A stretch of 64,000 bases of DNA, from contig NC_061077.1 in NCBI RefSeq assembly GCF_021917145.1, positions 7,437,298 to 7,501,297 on the forward strand. Reading direction: 5' to 3'. This document shows positions 1-36,316 of the stretch, piece after piece. How positions within the stretch are numbered: the stretch's first letter is position 1; each line of letters starts with the position of its first letter. The position numbers and the translations under genes were made by a program. The notes under the pieces were generated by a model. That model was not told where the DNA came from, did no database searches, and saw nothing but the letters and a program-made list of their open reading frames with translations. Source of the DNA: Hypomesus transpacificus (Eukaryota; Chordata; Actinopteri; Osmeriformes; Osmeridae).

Positions 1-102
1 AATATTAGTGGTATTACAAAGAAATAGATACATTACTTAGGAGACACTACAAGAATGTCTGAGGCTGGCACTTTGTAACTCCCAATATTGTATATGTAAC
101 AG

Positions 103-1346
103 GTCGCATCAGCAGAGCCCACAAAGAGAAGGAGAAGGTAAAAGAGAGAGAGAAAGAAAAAGAACAGCAGAGGCAGACGGAGAAGGACAGGAGGAGCGAT
201 GACAGAGAGGAGACGGGGAAATACCGGGATGAAGGGAAGGATCAGAGGAAAAGAAAACACCAGGAATCAAGTCACAATAGGTATGCACTGCAATATCATG
301 CAACAAAATAGCTGTTGAAGCCATAAGTAGCAGCTCACCTCAGCTGAGCTTATGGTATATTTGGTCAGAAAAGACACCGGTGTGGTATGCTTGGGATTTG
401 TAATGGAATTGAAAAAGTGTTGTTAGCTGAAAAGGTTTCCGTCATTCACCTTCATTTTGGGGGTCTTTCTCAGAGAAAAGCCACCTCTGAAGGAAGCGCG
501 ACGGCCCCCTGCTGCCCCCTCATGGCTTCAGAGAGACCTGAAAGTACGCTTTGTAGACAAGACCTTCAAGGGGGGCCGCTACTACAACTCCAAGGTACTA
601 ACAATGCTGACTGACACCATAGTACTCAAATATTTTATCCTTCTTAATGACCAGGGTTTTTGGATATGCTAGAATGCATCAGCATAATCTATTGATACCT
701 TTGAAACAACACCTAGTTCTGGATTGTGACTTGAATTCATGTATATTATTTATGAAGTAATTTATATGTTGGGGCTTTGGTTTCACAGACCGTTGGTATT
801 ATTTAAAATATGTAATTATTTTCTTGTAGATGCGAGTGGAGGATGTGTTGACGCCCAACACCTGCGTGTGTCGTACTGAGGAGGGGAGACTCCTCGATGG
901 TGAGGCGCCAGGCTTCCCTCACTGCTGTTACCTTAGAACTCAAACTAGATCCTGTTATTGGATGGAATGTCCATTTCTGTAGTTACTTCCGTGACTTCTC
1001 ACAGATCTATCATCTGTCTTCCACAGATGTGAAACAGGGAATGTTGGAGACCATTGTGCCAAAGCGTGACTCTGAAGCCATCATGGTCGTACTAGGTGAA
1101 CAAAGGGGCCAGGTTAGTAAAGGTTGAAATGAAAATGTACTGTATATGTTAGGGTTGACGCATCTGTGTTCATGTTGTCAAAGGCTGTTAATACATCTCT
1201 GTTCCACTCTGTGTCAGGTGGGCCGTATCCTTCAGAGAGACAGGGACAGGTGCAAGGCCATGGTTCAGCTGGACAGGTATGAGGAGAAGGTCTTCACCCT
1301 GGACTATGACTCCATCTGCCACTACCTTGGAGAAGGGGATCACTAA
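103..1346 (+). CDS. gpkow: GPKOW, G-patch domain and KOW motif protein (3' part; 5' part lies left of the window)
   Basis: GPKOW is a nuclear RNA-binding component of the spliceosome that works with the DHX16 helicase. Visible exons are 103-280, 474-594, 830-899, 1027-1112 and 1218-1346 (TAA at 1344-1346), with GT-AG introns and continuous phase. The first exon encodes a Lys/Glu/Arg/Asp-rich charged linker. The next carries the diagnostic [13 protein letters not shown] and GGRYYNSK, leading into the conserved C-terminal region with [34 protein letters not shown] and the end [28 protein letters not shown] fits the second KOW motif. The N-terminal G-patch and first KOW must lie upstream of position 1. 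An AATAAA lies 129 nt after the stop. The product matches human GPKOW over its C-terminal third, and identity is very likely. Confidence 0.93.
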
Positions 1347-1474
1347 CAACTTCCTGATCCCAAGCCTTCACCAGCCCACATCCTCCCCATGTCTGTATAG
1401 GCTCCCGGTATATTATCTTATGCTGATGAAATCCTACAAATGACTAATGTAACTTGCTGTATTGTACCTTTTGT

Positions 1475-1480
1475 AATAAA
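1475..1480 (+). promoter_or_regulatory. gpkow: GPKOW polyadenylation signal AATAAA
   Basis: A canonical AATAAA sits 129 nt after the GPKOW stop codon. It lies only 33 bp from the oppositely oriented PQBP1 signal, so the two 3' ends probably overlap or abut. Confidence 0.7.
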
Positions 1481-1513
1481 ATCATGTCATGCATATGTCA
1501 CAAATGTGGTACA

Positions 1514-1519
1514 TTTATT
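1514..1519 (-). promoter_or_regulatory. pqbp1: PQBP1 polyadenylation signal AATAAA (minus strand)
   Basis: TTTATT on the plus strand reads AATAAA on the minus strand, about 190 nt past the PQBP1 stop codon at 1710-1712. It faces the GPKOW signal. Confidence 0.65.
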
Positions 1520-1709
1520 AAGTGAAGACATTTTATGAGATCATAACACAGGGCAATACAAAAAACCAAGTGATATTTACAAAATATACCGATGAGGAGC
1601 ATGAAACAGGGATTTTGCATTTATACATTGAAGTCTATTACTTTTTAAGACAGAAAAAAAAACAAGGGAGCAACAATGATCTGATTCCCTAGTTTCCTTT
1701 GACCTGTGG

Positions 1710-2945
<1,236 letters not shown>

Positions 2946-3400
2946 ATTGTCTCTTGTAAGATAAATTTAATTATCATAGAAAGATACAAATCATCAACGT
3001 GCCTGATCGCCTTGGGGCGTGTGATAAATATATAACTTGAATTTTAACTTATTTGTTTGAAACTTCAATTGCCCATATATTCGTTGTGATCTACACAACC
3101 ACCACAGGAAACAGCTACTATAGCGCACTTTGATTACGTCAGTAAGTCTTGGGGTCGGTGGAGTGTTCGAAAGGATCAATGTGAAGCAGAAATGCGCAGT
3201 CAAATATTTTATTTCTGTTTTAATTGTTTATTCATGGATTTCAGTAATCTATACACGTCATATTTTATACTAAGAATACAAGCCTAAATAAAAAATATAT
3301 TTACCACACATGTCTTTGTCCCGGGGAATTGCAAGCGGTTCATGTTTAAGTCGCGCTTGGACATGAACCATTGTGGGTCAAAAGCATTAGGGAAACAAAC
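2946..3400. promoter_or_regulatory. Presumed bidirectional promoter between PQBP1 and TIMM17B
   Basis: The two start codons point away from each other and are separated by only 455 bp, which must hold both 5' UTRs and both promoters. The same head-to-head pair exists in mammals. No convincing TATA box is visible for either gene. Promoter function is inferred from spacing and conserved arrangement. Confidence 0.55.
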
Positions 3401-4779
3401 ATGGAGGAGTATGCCCGGGAACCTTGGTAAAGTGCATTTCTACAGATTAGCTGGTTTGAAAGAATTCTTACATTGCTTTATTTATGTATTATTTCGGCAG
3501 AAATTATATGGGCATGTTCTCTTTGATAGTTACGATTTTCAGTAGAAGAAAGTAAAATCTTTAAATTGAGGTTTGAATTTAGGATGACTGACAGTAGCAA
3601 AAGATAGGGAGGTCATGTAGCCTAACCTCTTTATATTTCATGAATTACGATATTGTGATATATCATGTTCAATATGGCATTAATTGGTGTTTGTAAGTTT
3701 TAATTTTCGTTAATGTATTTTTACTTCACTCCAGCGTTAGAAATTTAACTGTGTAGGTTACTATGTGCATCTTACCTCACATTAAACAACTTTGTCTAAC
3801 ATCTTCTATTCTTTCTTATCTTATACATGGATAAGCCCCTGGAGGATAGTTGATGATTGTGGAGGAGCATTTACCATGGGAGCCACTGGTGGCGGGGTGT
3901 TCCAATCAATCAAGGGGTTTCGCAATGCTCCTGTGGTGAGTTCAGCATTGAGAAGCCAATGGTAGTTTGCACTCCTAAGTATAATAGATAGGTCACATTA
4001 TTCTAATTATGCAAAAAAAATGTCTTCTCAGGGTGTTCGTCACAGATTGAAAGGTAGTGCCAATGCGGTGAGAGTACGTGCTCCACAAATTGGTGGTAGG
4101 TAGACTGAGGTGGCAACTATATGAGACTGAGTTTGGGTGTCTCACAACTATTTGTTGATAACAACAGGGGTCTTTATTCAGCTAATCAGCAGAACCATTT
4201 CTCTGCCTTTTCTTGTTACGCTTTTACAGGTAGTTTCGCTATCTGGGGTGGTCTTTTTTCGACTATTGACTGTGGGCTGGTTCGTCTGCGAGGGAAAGAG
4301 GACCCCTGGAACTCAATAACAAGTGGAGCAATGACTGGTGCAGTCCTGGCTGCACGTAGTGAGTGAAATGGGACAACATGTTATAATATACCATACCTAG
4401 TATCCTTAATCATCTGAAACCATTCCGTGCTTACAGTCCCAAAAACTGTTTTTAATCCTGATTCAGTGGTGCTACATTGCAGCCATATCTCCTCAGGTGG
4501 TCCTTTGGCCATGATGGGCTCTGCCATGATGGGGGGCATTCTCCTGGCATTGATAGAAGGCTTTGGCATCCTCCTCACCAGATACACCGCACAGCAGTTT
4601 CAGAATCGTAAGTTGCACACAGTCGTAGCATTCCACAAAATGCTGTACAGTAAGAACGTTTTAAGTGTATCTCTTATGTTTCTGGTCCAGCAAGCCCTTT
4701 CATGGAAGACCCCAACCAACTTCCCCCTAAAGATGGCAGTCAGCAGCAAGGGAGCAAGGGGACTGGCCAGTTTCAATAG
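3401..4779 (+). CDS. timm17b: TIMM17B, TIM23-complex subunit Tim17
   Basis: Tim17 is an inner-membrane subunit of the TIM23 complex and helps form the route by which presequence proteins enter the mitochondrial matrix. Exons are 3401-3426, 3836-3935, 4032-4095, 4230-4358, 4497-4607 and 4691-4779 (TAG at 4777-4779), giving 172 residues, the same length as human TIMM17B. The start is the invariant [20 protein letters not shown]. Four hydrophobic glycine-rich segments follow, with the family hallmarks [44 protein letters not shown] and [12 protein letters not shown]. The tail [12 protein letters not shown] resembles the B paralogue. ATG 3401 is chosen because it gives the conserved N terminus. 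Transcription probably starts in the promoter shared with PQBP1. Confidence 0.96.
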
Positions 4780-6179
4780 TTTGCTATACCAGGGCTCGTA
4801 GGCCAAGGGAAGAAAAAGTGGACCCCAAGTCCTTTTCATGGTTTATATTAGCATTTATCAAAATGTATCAGGGTCGAAGTTTTGTGAATTATAGGTTATT
4901 GTATGTATGTTTATTTATTTATTTATCTGTATGTGTATGTACATGCATCATGTTTTAATTGATTGTGCTCAGTGAAATTAAGGAAAAAGGGACTGCTTTT
5001 GTGAAGTGCTGGAATTGTGGAATAACTGTTGAATTTATGTGGTCAGCATACATAAGGAGACAGGCCTACTGAAAATGTAGAAAAAATATATATAACGGAT
5101 GAAATGTATGAAATCAAATGAAAATCAGGTCTGTCTTTTTTCATGTATGTGTTCAACAGTGAGGACACCTGCATCTCAAACATTCCTTTAGGCAACTTTT
5201 CTACCCAATTAATCACATTATAAATCAATGTATTGTGTGCACAAATCAAGTATTTTCGTTTGGGAAATATTGATGGCCGAAGCTATTCATTAATAATTAT
5301 AACGTTTTAATATTTTCCACTATCTAGGCACTTTATGGCAAAGAAGCACTTTAAGACATCCTCTCCGTTCACTAAATTGAAACGTATGCGAGCGAGACGG
5401 ATGACATTTGAACGTTTTTGTAATGCAGAGCGTGTTTGAATTGACAAAAATAAAGATTCTAAATGACTTGGAACTACTTCCTTTTTTTTCACGTCTCGGA
5501 TAAAGAAGTCCGACTAAAGCATGACTCTTTATTCGGTGCTTAGGCTCCTTCTAAATTCACTGTTCAAGCGCTCAGCGGATTAACAAATGTAAGCTAGGTG
5601 CGCCCCCTATACTTGTTTTTGTCCTAGCAGGTTAAATAGATGGGATGCTATCCATGGTACTGGAATACCCGCTCCGGAAGCCGCAGGTGGTGCCCCAGTC
5701 TCGAAATAAAAAGCCATGGGTTATATGGATTGATATTGTAGAATCTTTAAATCAAGTTCTCCAGAAGTTTCTCTTAAATTTCCACTCCACCCTTCCCTTT
5801 AATAGATTTCAGAACGGTCATCCCTTTAAACGGCTCAATTAGTTTAATCCTGAGTTCAAGGCTGAACCGAGTAGGTCCTTGGAGTCTTTGGATGCATATG
5901 ATATCTTTTTTTATTCTTCCAACATAACCTTTGCATTGTCTACCCTTGTGTAGTTTTCAAATTATACACGTTCTTGCAAACATTCTTGCTGACCATTTAA
6001 ATTGCGAGATTGGGCCAGGATGGCACACGGCGCACGTAAATGGTGAAATGCCTATGTAGGAATTCACATTTTCCACCAGAGAGAAGCGTTCCTGTGTTGT
6101 TGTTAGTTACGTATCAAAACCTATCTGTGGATTTCATGGTGGGTTTCTGTGAAGACATACTGTGGTACTGAACTACAAC
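4780..6179. other. Intergenic interval TIMM17B-CACNA1F (3' UTR and presumed promoter)
   Basis: The left part is probably TIMM17B 3' UTR. A candidate AATAAA lies at 5449-5454, though an earlier cleavage site cannot be excluded. The right part precedes the putative first CACNA1F exon. I see no conserved ORF, RNA gene or recognisable repeat here. Confidence 0.5.
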
Positions 6180-22972
<16,793 letters not shown>

Positions 22973-23447
22973 AACAGAGACTAGAAGAAGTGGGGATGCG
23001 AAAAGAAAGTTGGTCATTTTACACCTAATGAGATTGGATACAGAGCCAGATAAAAACATAGTGTATTTGACATTGCATATACTGCTGAGGCTCTTTAGAC
23101 TCACATGGTTTCTTGTAAGAGTGCTAAAAAATGTACTGTAGCCTGCCGAATATAATTACAGTCCTGTGCACATTGTCATCAAGTATCATTTGATATTTTC
23201 AAAAGTGGGATTTTTGCATTGTACTGATGTAAAGCATTGATACATTGTACAGTTTCTTCTGGTACAGTCCATTTATAAACACTTGAAATTGATGTCTCAT
23301 TTCGAAAGTATATGCCCTATGAAGCTTAAAAAGTATGCATCTTTTGTATGGTCAGAACAAGAAGAACATAAACTTGAAAATTATAGATGTTTAAATTAAA
23401 GATTGGTTTTGCTGTTACATAAAGACTTAAGTTATTACTGTGTATGC

Positions 23448-23453
23448 AATAAA
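23448..23453 (+). promoter_or_regulatory. cacna1f: CACNA1F polyadenylation signal AATAAA
   Basis: Canonical hexamer 476 nt after the CACNA1F stop codon, followed by T-rich sequence. Confidence 0.6.
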
Positions 23454-24040
23454 GTATGTTTTTCTCAAGGCTTTCATGTTATTTGCCAAGAAACAGAAAT
23501 TACATTTAGAGAGACAGGAAGTGTAATACAGATCTGTTGCCTGAATTTTTGTTGCTTAATGCCTAATTTCATGAAGAAACAACTCAAACAACATCAATGC
23601 ATCACCAGTTGAAGAACAGCTGTTTTCATTGACTGTATTTAGTAATACATTTTTAATTACAGAGACAATATTTTGTGGCATATACAGTATGGGCTCCAGT
23701 AGGTATCGCATTTTGATGGTGACATGGAGTGATGTGTTTTCACAAGGAGTTTGAACGTTTTTACATGCAATTTTATGGAGATATGGAGTCAAACTAAATA
23801 GCTGCGTCTAATAATTACAATATTAAAAACGAACATATAGGCCAATGCAAAATACACACCCACCCTCTAATCTTTTTCTATTGGCTTGATCTACGAGTAC
23901 AGTCATCGGTAAGAGATGTGCATTGCACACATTAATGAAGTCTCCCTGTTATTCCCCCAGGAAAAAACTGTAGTTCCCTAATGCTGCTCTATGATTGGAC
24001 TGGGAGTCGACCTCGTCATTACTCTGTCCAATGCCTTCAC

Positions 24041-24085
24041 TGACGTCCTTACGCTCCAAATGCCCTCAACCAGCTCTTGACGTAA
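24041..24085 (+). promoter_or_regulatory. syp: Candidate CRE-like sites upstream of SYP
   Basis: TGACGTC at 24041 and TTGACGTAA near 24077 lie 107-151 bp before the SYP start codon. They resemble CREB/ATF sites. Function is inferred from motif and position only. Confidence 0.25.
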
Positions 24086-24191
24086 TACAGCTATTCCCAT
24101 CTTGTGTCTATTCCCCCTGTTGGCTGTTCCATATGTAACAACAACCTCCCGCCTCGACTCTGATCCTCTTACAGACAAGTAAGCGGCCAAG

Positions 24192-31565
<7,374 letters not shown>

Positions 31566-31595
31566 GCTTGTCCACTGAAGGACAGCTTCTGGCTG

Positions 31596-31713
31596 GTGAG
31601 TCCTTAGTGAGAGTATGCCATGATGGCTTTCAACAGGCACTGCATTGATGCATCAAGTTATTCATGTTTTTCGCTTTCTCTTTGTCTTCTTCTCTTTCTC
31701 TCTCTTTCTCTCA

Positions 31714-31765
<52 letters not shown>

Positions 31766-31785
31766 TACTCTCTCTTTCTCTCTAG
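31596..31785 (+). other. syp: Probable intron in the SYP 3' UTR
   Basis: GGCTG followed by GTGAGT, about 30 nt after the stop codon, pairs with a CT-rich tract ending TTTCTCTCTAG before GGTAACC. Human SYP also ends with a non-coding last exon. The junction lies within 50 nt of the stop, so it should not trigger nonsense-mediated decay. Confidence 0.55.
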
Positions 31786-33857
31786 GGTAACCTTGTGATA
31801 TTGAAGTGTGGTGCCTGACCACCACCTACAAATCCACACTCCTCTGTTTGTCTTTGTGCATCTGTGAGTTGACAAGAGGAGGGAGGGAGGAAGGGATGGA
31901 GGGATAGAGAAAGGTAGAGTTTGGGGAAAGGGAACTATATTAGGATAGGGTTATGGGATGAGAGGGAACTTGGGTCCTAACTGTAACATGCTGTTTATTC
32001 TCGTGATGTATTTAACTGTAGAAGACAACAGGGGATTGTCCGTTTGGTTATACGAGAAAAACTGGAATACATTACCAAAACATTTATGGAAAAACAATTC
32101 AGATATAAGGGACTAAGACATACATTTCTGAAAATAATGGTAGTAATATTAATTTGGGAGAATGTATTTGTCTGTGCTGTGTAAATATGGACATATGGAT
32201 ATATTCCTATATGTACACAGTTGAATAATTGTGCACTCCATATTAGTTGTTATACAACAAATGTTGAGCACAGAGTTATTCAATTGCATTTACTTCAGTT
32301 CTGTTTAGGAGCTCACATAGTTCAACCCTCTTGTTGTTTCTCATGTTTGTTTGTGTTACCTTTTTATGTATGACTCATTCCAAAATATTTGTATTTATTC
32401 TTTTCACAACAGAGGGACATCTTTGTTATTTTGTCATTGTGCTTTTGTATTTGTTCAAAATTACTGAGTGAGTTGGAGGGGACTTCATAGGGATGACGGT
32501 TGCTGATGAGAGGATGGATGAAGTTTAAAGCAAAAAAGAAAGCAAAAAGGAGGACGTAGAGAGAAAAGTGATGTGATAGCATCTTAAAGTGATGTATGAA
32601 GAAGTGGGTAATGTTTTGGTAGGGAAGATTACATTTCAGATTTTCCTTTTTTTCTCTCAAAAGAAATATTACTTTTCAGCAATGACTGAACTACTCTCAT
32701 GCTACACAGAAATATAAAAACGCTGAGATTTAAAAGGTTAATTTGCATTAAGATTTTGAAAAGCAGTTAGCATGGTAGCATCTAGAATTGGCTGATACTA
32801 GGTTGTTCTAAAAAATGCTGTAGTGCACTACCAATGTAAAGCAGGGAAGTCAGAAACAGTTTAGGGGCATTTGTTTGTGAAGATTTTAAGTGTACCCTTT
32901 CTCATCAGACATTTGCATCAGACAGATTCGATTTCATTATCAAACATTGACTTGTTCTGATGGTGCCTTTTATGTGGTCCATGAATGAGTCAGAGTCCTG
33001 TAGTTTTTAAATCATCAATCTACAGTCTGATATACAGCCAAGCTAAGTCATAATCACATTCTAGGTACGATGGAAACTAATGGGGCAAAATATCAGGGCC
33101 ATACATAGGAAACAAACACAGTGTTTACTAAAGTGCTCTGAAAAATATCTCCCTGGAAAATGTCTGGAAAATGTCTGCACATACACACCTCTCCTCTCAT
33201 GCCCCTTTACAAAGGTGTTTATGCATGTCTCACTTCTTGTCCAAAAACAGCCCTGAAGAAAACAGAGAACTAAGACTTGCTAAAGTTATATTGTTATATA
33301 ATAACATGTTTGGCCATTGTAAGGTTACTGTACAGCATATAGGAGCACTACTACATTTTACACAAAACATAGAATACAGGTGCTAAAATCATATAATTTC
33401 AAGTATACCTGTTTTACTGCCAATCGTTGGTTTGGGTAGAAGTCAAATGTATTGCCAATTTTTTTTTTTGATTGGGGTCTTACGTCCACAGTGCTCATCA
33501 TGTGTTCCATCTGTGATCCATTGGATTGATTCATTTTTTATCAGGGTTCTTTGAATCAGGTGGTGTAGAGGCACCTCACTTTTTTTTCTTCCTCTGTGGT
33601 AAAAATCTCTCTCTCTCTCCACTGCTTTCTGTCTCTGTCTTTCTCTCACTTTAGCTCTTATAAATATGCTCAAATGAAATATACTCAGTATGTTGTTAGT
33701 GGTGAATGATGTCTTGTGATACTCTCTACGCCTTTGGATAGTGCTGTGTGTATTGTGTATTCTTATTAGTATTTATGAAAATGATTAAAAGTATGAACAA
33801 GATTCTCCAGAATTCTACTGTATTCTTATTCTATGGAATCCATGTGAAACAAAATGA

Positions 33858-33863
33858 AATAAA
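33858..33863 (+). promoter_or_regulatory. syp: Candidate SYP polyadenylation signal AATAAA
   Basis: Canonical hexamer in an AT-rich context before the next transposon, on the same strand as SYP. Confidence 0.5.
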
Positions 33864-34390
33864 CTTGAAATTATTCTGTTGAAGATTAAATGTTTTATGT
33901 GCATCTTTAAAATTCTGCAGAATACTGTCATAGTATCAGAACCTGTGTGCCATTGATTTAGCAACAACTTGCGTGCAATTTTATGTTTCTACCACATGAT
34001 GGCATTCTATAAAAAGTGTAAATCAAGTGCTAGCTTTATCATACATTGACCGGATGTTTTACAACGTTCTATTTATATTCACCCTTTTGAGATGCGTCCA
34101 TTAATATACCATTCTCGTCTACCAGTAGCATGGGTTTACAGTGGGTAGCTTACATGGCATGCATTTTGCAGCTGTTCCCTGTTTTGTGGGCTCAACGTAT
34201 TTTACTCTCGACCACAGTGAAAGTGTTTCGTCAGGCTTGTTAAACGCCTCTAGGCCATATATAAGAAATCTCGTTGCCGAGTTAGAACTAGATAGTCACA
34301 TGAAAAGCTCATACTGTTTCCAGTTTATTGTGTTCGCTGATATTTGTGTACTGTAGTAACCTATTTGAGCCTAAGATTACGAACCACGTG

Positions 34391-35789
34391 CAGGGCCGTA
34401 ACTACCATTGAGGACACCGAGGTCGTGTCCTCGGTATTTTTTTTCGTATTTCTGTTTTTTTTTTTTGCTTAAATCGTGGTATATAAACTCAAAATAAAGT
34501 ACACGTGAAACTGACTGCAGGACGATGATCTTGGTATCCCACAAACCGTAACGTGATTTTATACTTGAAGAGCCCAGTAGCTCAAGAGTTTGGACATATG
34601 TGCTGCGCGTCATCAACAAAACGTACTGTCGTTATGGTAACCACCAAACACAAGTCGGACGCTGATGTTACCGCCATAGACATACCGCTACTGTTAGTGA
34701 ATAGCCTATGTTAGTTACAGTCACTGGAAGAGGAGCGCAGCAAACTAAACATGTAGGTTAAGAGAAGTTTAAGTGGCAGATGACTGTGAGAAGAAAGATT
34801 CATTTTCATGTGGAAATATTGTATTGCAGCAGCGTACTACTCAGATAAGGAAACATCAAATCAAAGTTTGGTTAACTCCGTCAGTACCGGTTGTCAATCA
34901 ATTTCCACCGGTTGAATCAACATTCATTTTGCGATTGATATGATATGTCATTGATGTGATTGATTGAAAATGAAATTCAGTGGCAATTGGGAAATATCAA
35001 ACTGACTCGCTATCGCTCGGTCGATACGTTCCAGCCTCAGTTTGATATTTCCCGGCATGACCGAACGGTCGAGGTTAGTAAGTAGTTTATTATATGGCAA
35101 TTTTAGATTCTTTTCATTTTGTAAACGAAAATAAATGGTACCTTTAGGCTAATTGTAGCTAGCTCTTAAGTCTTCTCACGGTGTGTTTCATGTGTTGCCA
35201 AGCAACTCATTACTTTTGATAGAAAGCGGACAACATGGTTCTGCTAAAATGGCTTTAATTTCATCACAAAATAACGACACAAGTGATTCAAAGAGTCTGG
35301 TCTTCATCCTCACTTTCGATGACAAAGCTTTTCAGCATCATCTGGATAGTAAAACTCAGCAGCTGACTCGTCGATATCGCTCATTTTGAAGCTGACGTCA
35401 GAGGGCAATACGGATCCGTATTGACCGGCGAGGAGGGCAACACGCTGGGGTGACTACCCGTTATCCAATCAAAACGCTCGTACCGTCGTTGCCATATAAT
35501 AATAATTAAAAAAAAATTGTGGTAACTTGCCCTTACTTCATGAGTCCCATAAAGGTCCTTCAAAAAGCCTCAGAATGCCCCATGTTTACCTCAAAATTTC
35601 AAAAGCTCCACACCGCCCCATATTCAAATGTCATAATGATGATGTTTTTGCTCCTTAAGACTCAATAAGAGAAAATGGCCATATTTAAATAATGTAATTT
35701 AAAAAAATTCCGGGGGAGCATGCCCCCGAACCCGCCTAGAAGTTCTGACTCATGACCTCAGTATTTTTTGGGGCCTGCGTACGGCCCTG
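34391..35789. mobile_element. Non-autonomous hAT-type DNA transposon, 1,399 bp, with 8-bp target-site duplication
   Basis: The element starts CAGGGCCGTAACTACC and ends GCGTACGGCCCTG, giving a 10-bp perfect terminal inverted repeat of the CAGGG type. It is bordered by ACCACGTG on both sides (34383-34390 and 35790-35797), a perfect 8-bp target-site duplication as hAT elements make. Inside are further inverted repeats: GGGAAATATCAAACTGA against TCAGTTTGATATTTCCC near 34.99-35.05 kb, and TTATTATATGGCAA against TTGCCATATAATAA near 35.09 and 35.49 kb. The second pair may mark a nested element. No transposase ORF is intact. It ends about 530 bp before the PLP2 start codon. Confidence 0.85.
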
Positions 35790-35797
35790 ACCACGTG

Positions 35798-36316
35798 TAT
35801 TAATATAATTATCGAGCCCTATCAAACGCTCATTTATTCATATAGGCCTAGGTCTACCTTAAAAACACCACGTTGCGAGTGACATCGACTGTTTAAAACA
35901 AGCAAAAAGTTGCACGCAATGGGAAAGCCCACTCCTGAGTGCCAACTACCGCCACCGACTCCGCCCCTCGTTCAAACCTCTAGAGAAAAGAGAAAGCCAA
36001 CGCCCGCTTTTCGATCTTACTTTCCTTCTTGTCAAGATTAGGTCTCACCAAGTTGTATATGGCAGCATTACCGATTTTGTTTAACTTAATTTACTCGAAG
36101 TCCGGATAGTCTTAGTTAACCTATCCACCAACCCAAACGTCAACAGCACTGACCAAAGACCATAGTTTAGTAATTGAAATTAATCGATTTTTGACGGATG
36201 TCGATTTTCTGAAGCCGTGTCTGCCAGGCTACTCAAAGTTTCCGCAAGAAACAAGCTTGTCTAGGCAACCAAGCGTAAATATTTGCTGATTTAGTCCACT
36301 TCAAGTTACATTCATT
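35798..36316 (+). promoter_or_regulatory. plp2: PLP2 promoter and 5' UTR region
   Basis: This is the only unique sequence between the hAT insertion and the PLP2 ATG. It includes a GC-box-like ACTCCGCCCCTC near 35.96 kb and no clear TATA box. The transcription start is not identifiable by eye. Confidence 0.4.

Larger units (their letters stand above)
22973..24191. other. CACNA1F 3' UTR and SYP upstream region
   Basis: The CACNA1F 3' UTR probably runs to the AATAAA at 23448-23453. Beyond about 23.9 kb the sequence becomes the SYP 5' flank, with a TGACGTC (24041-24047) and a TTGACGTAA (about 24077-24085) that resemble CREB/ATF sites. No further gene is seen. Confidence 0.55.
31566..34390 (+). 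other. syp: SYP 3' UTR and downstream flank
   Basis: AT-rich sequence without coding potential. A good AATAAA at 33858-33863 would give a long 3' UTR of about 2.3 kb. Neighbouring vertebrate SYP transcripts also have long 3' UTRs, but earlier sites are possible. Confidence 0.5.
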
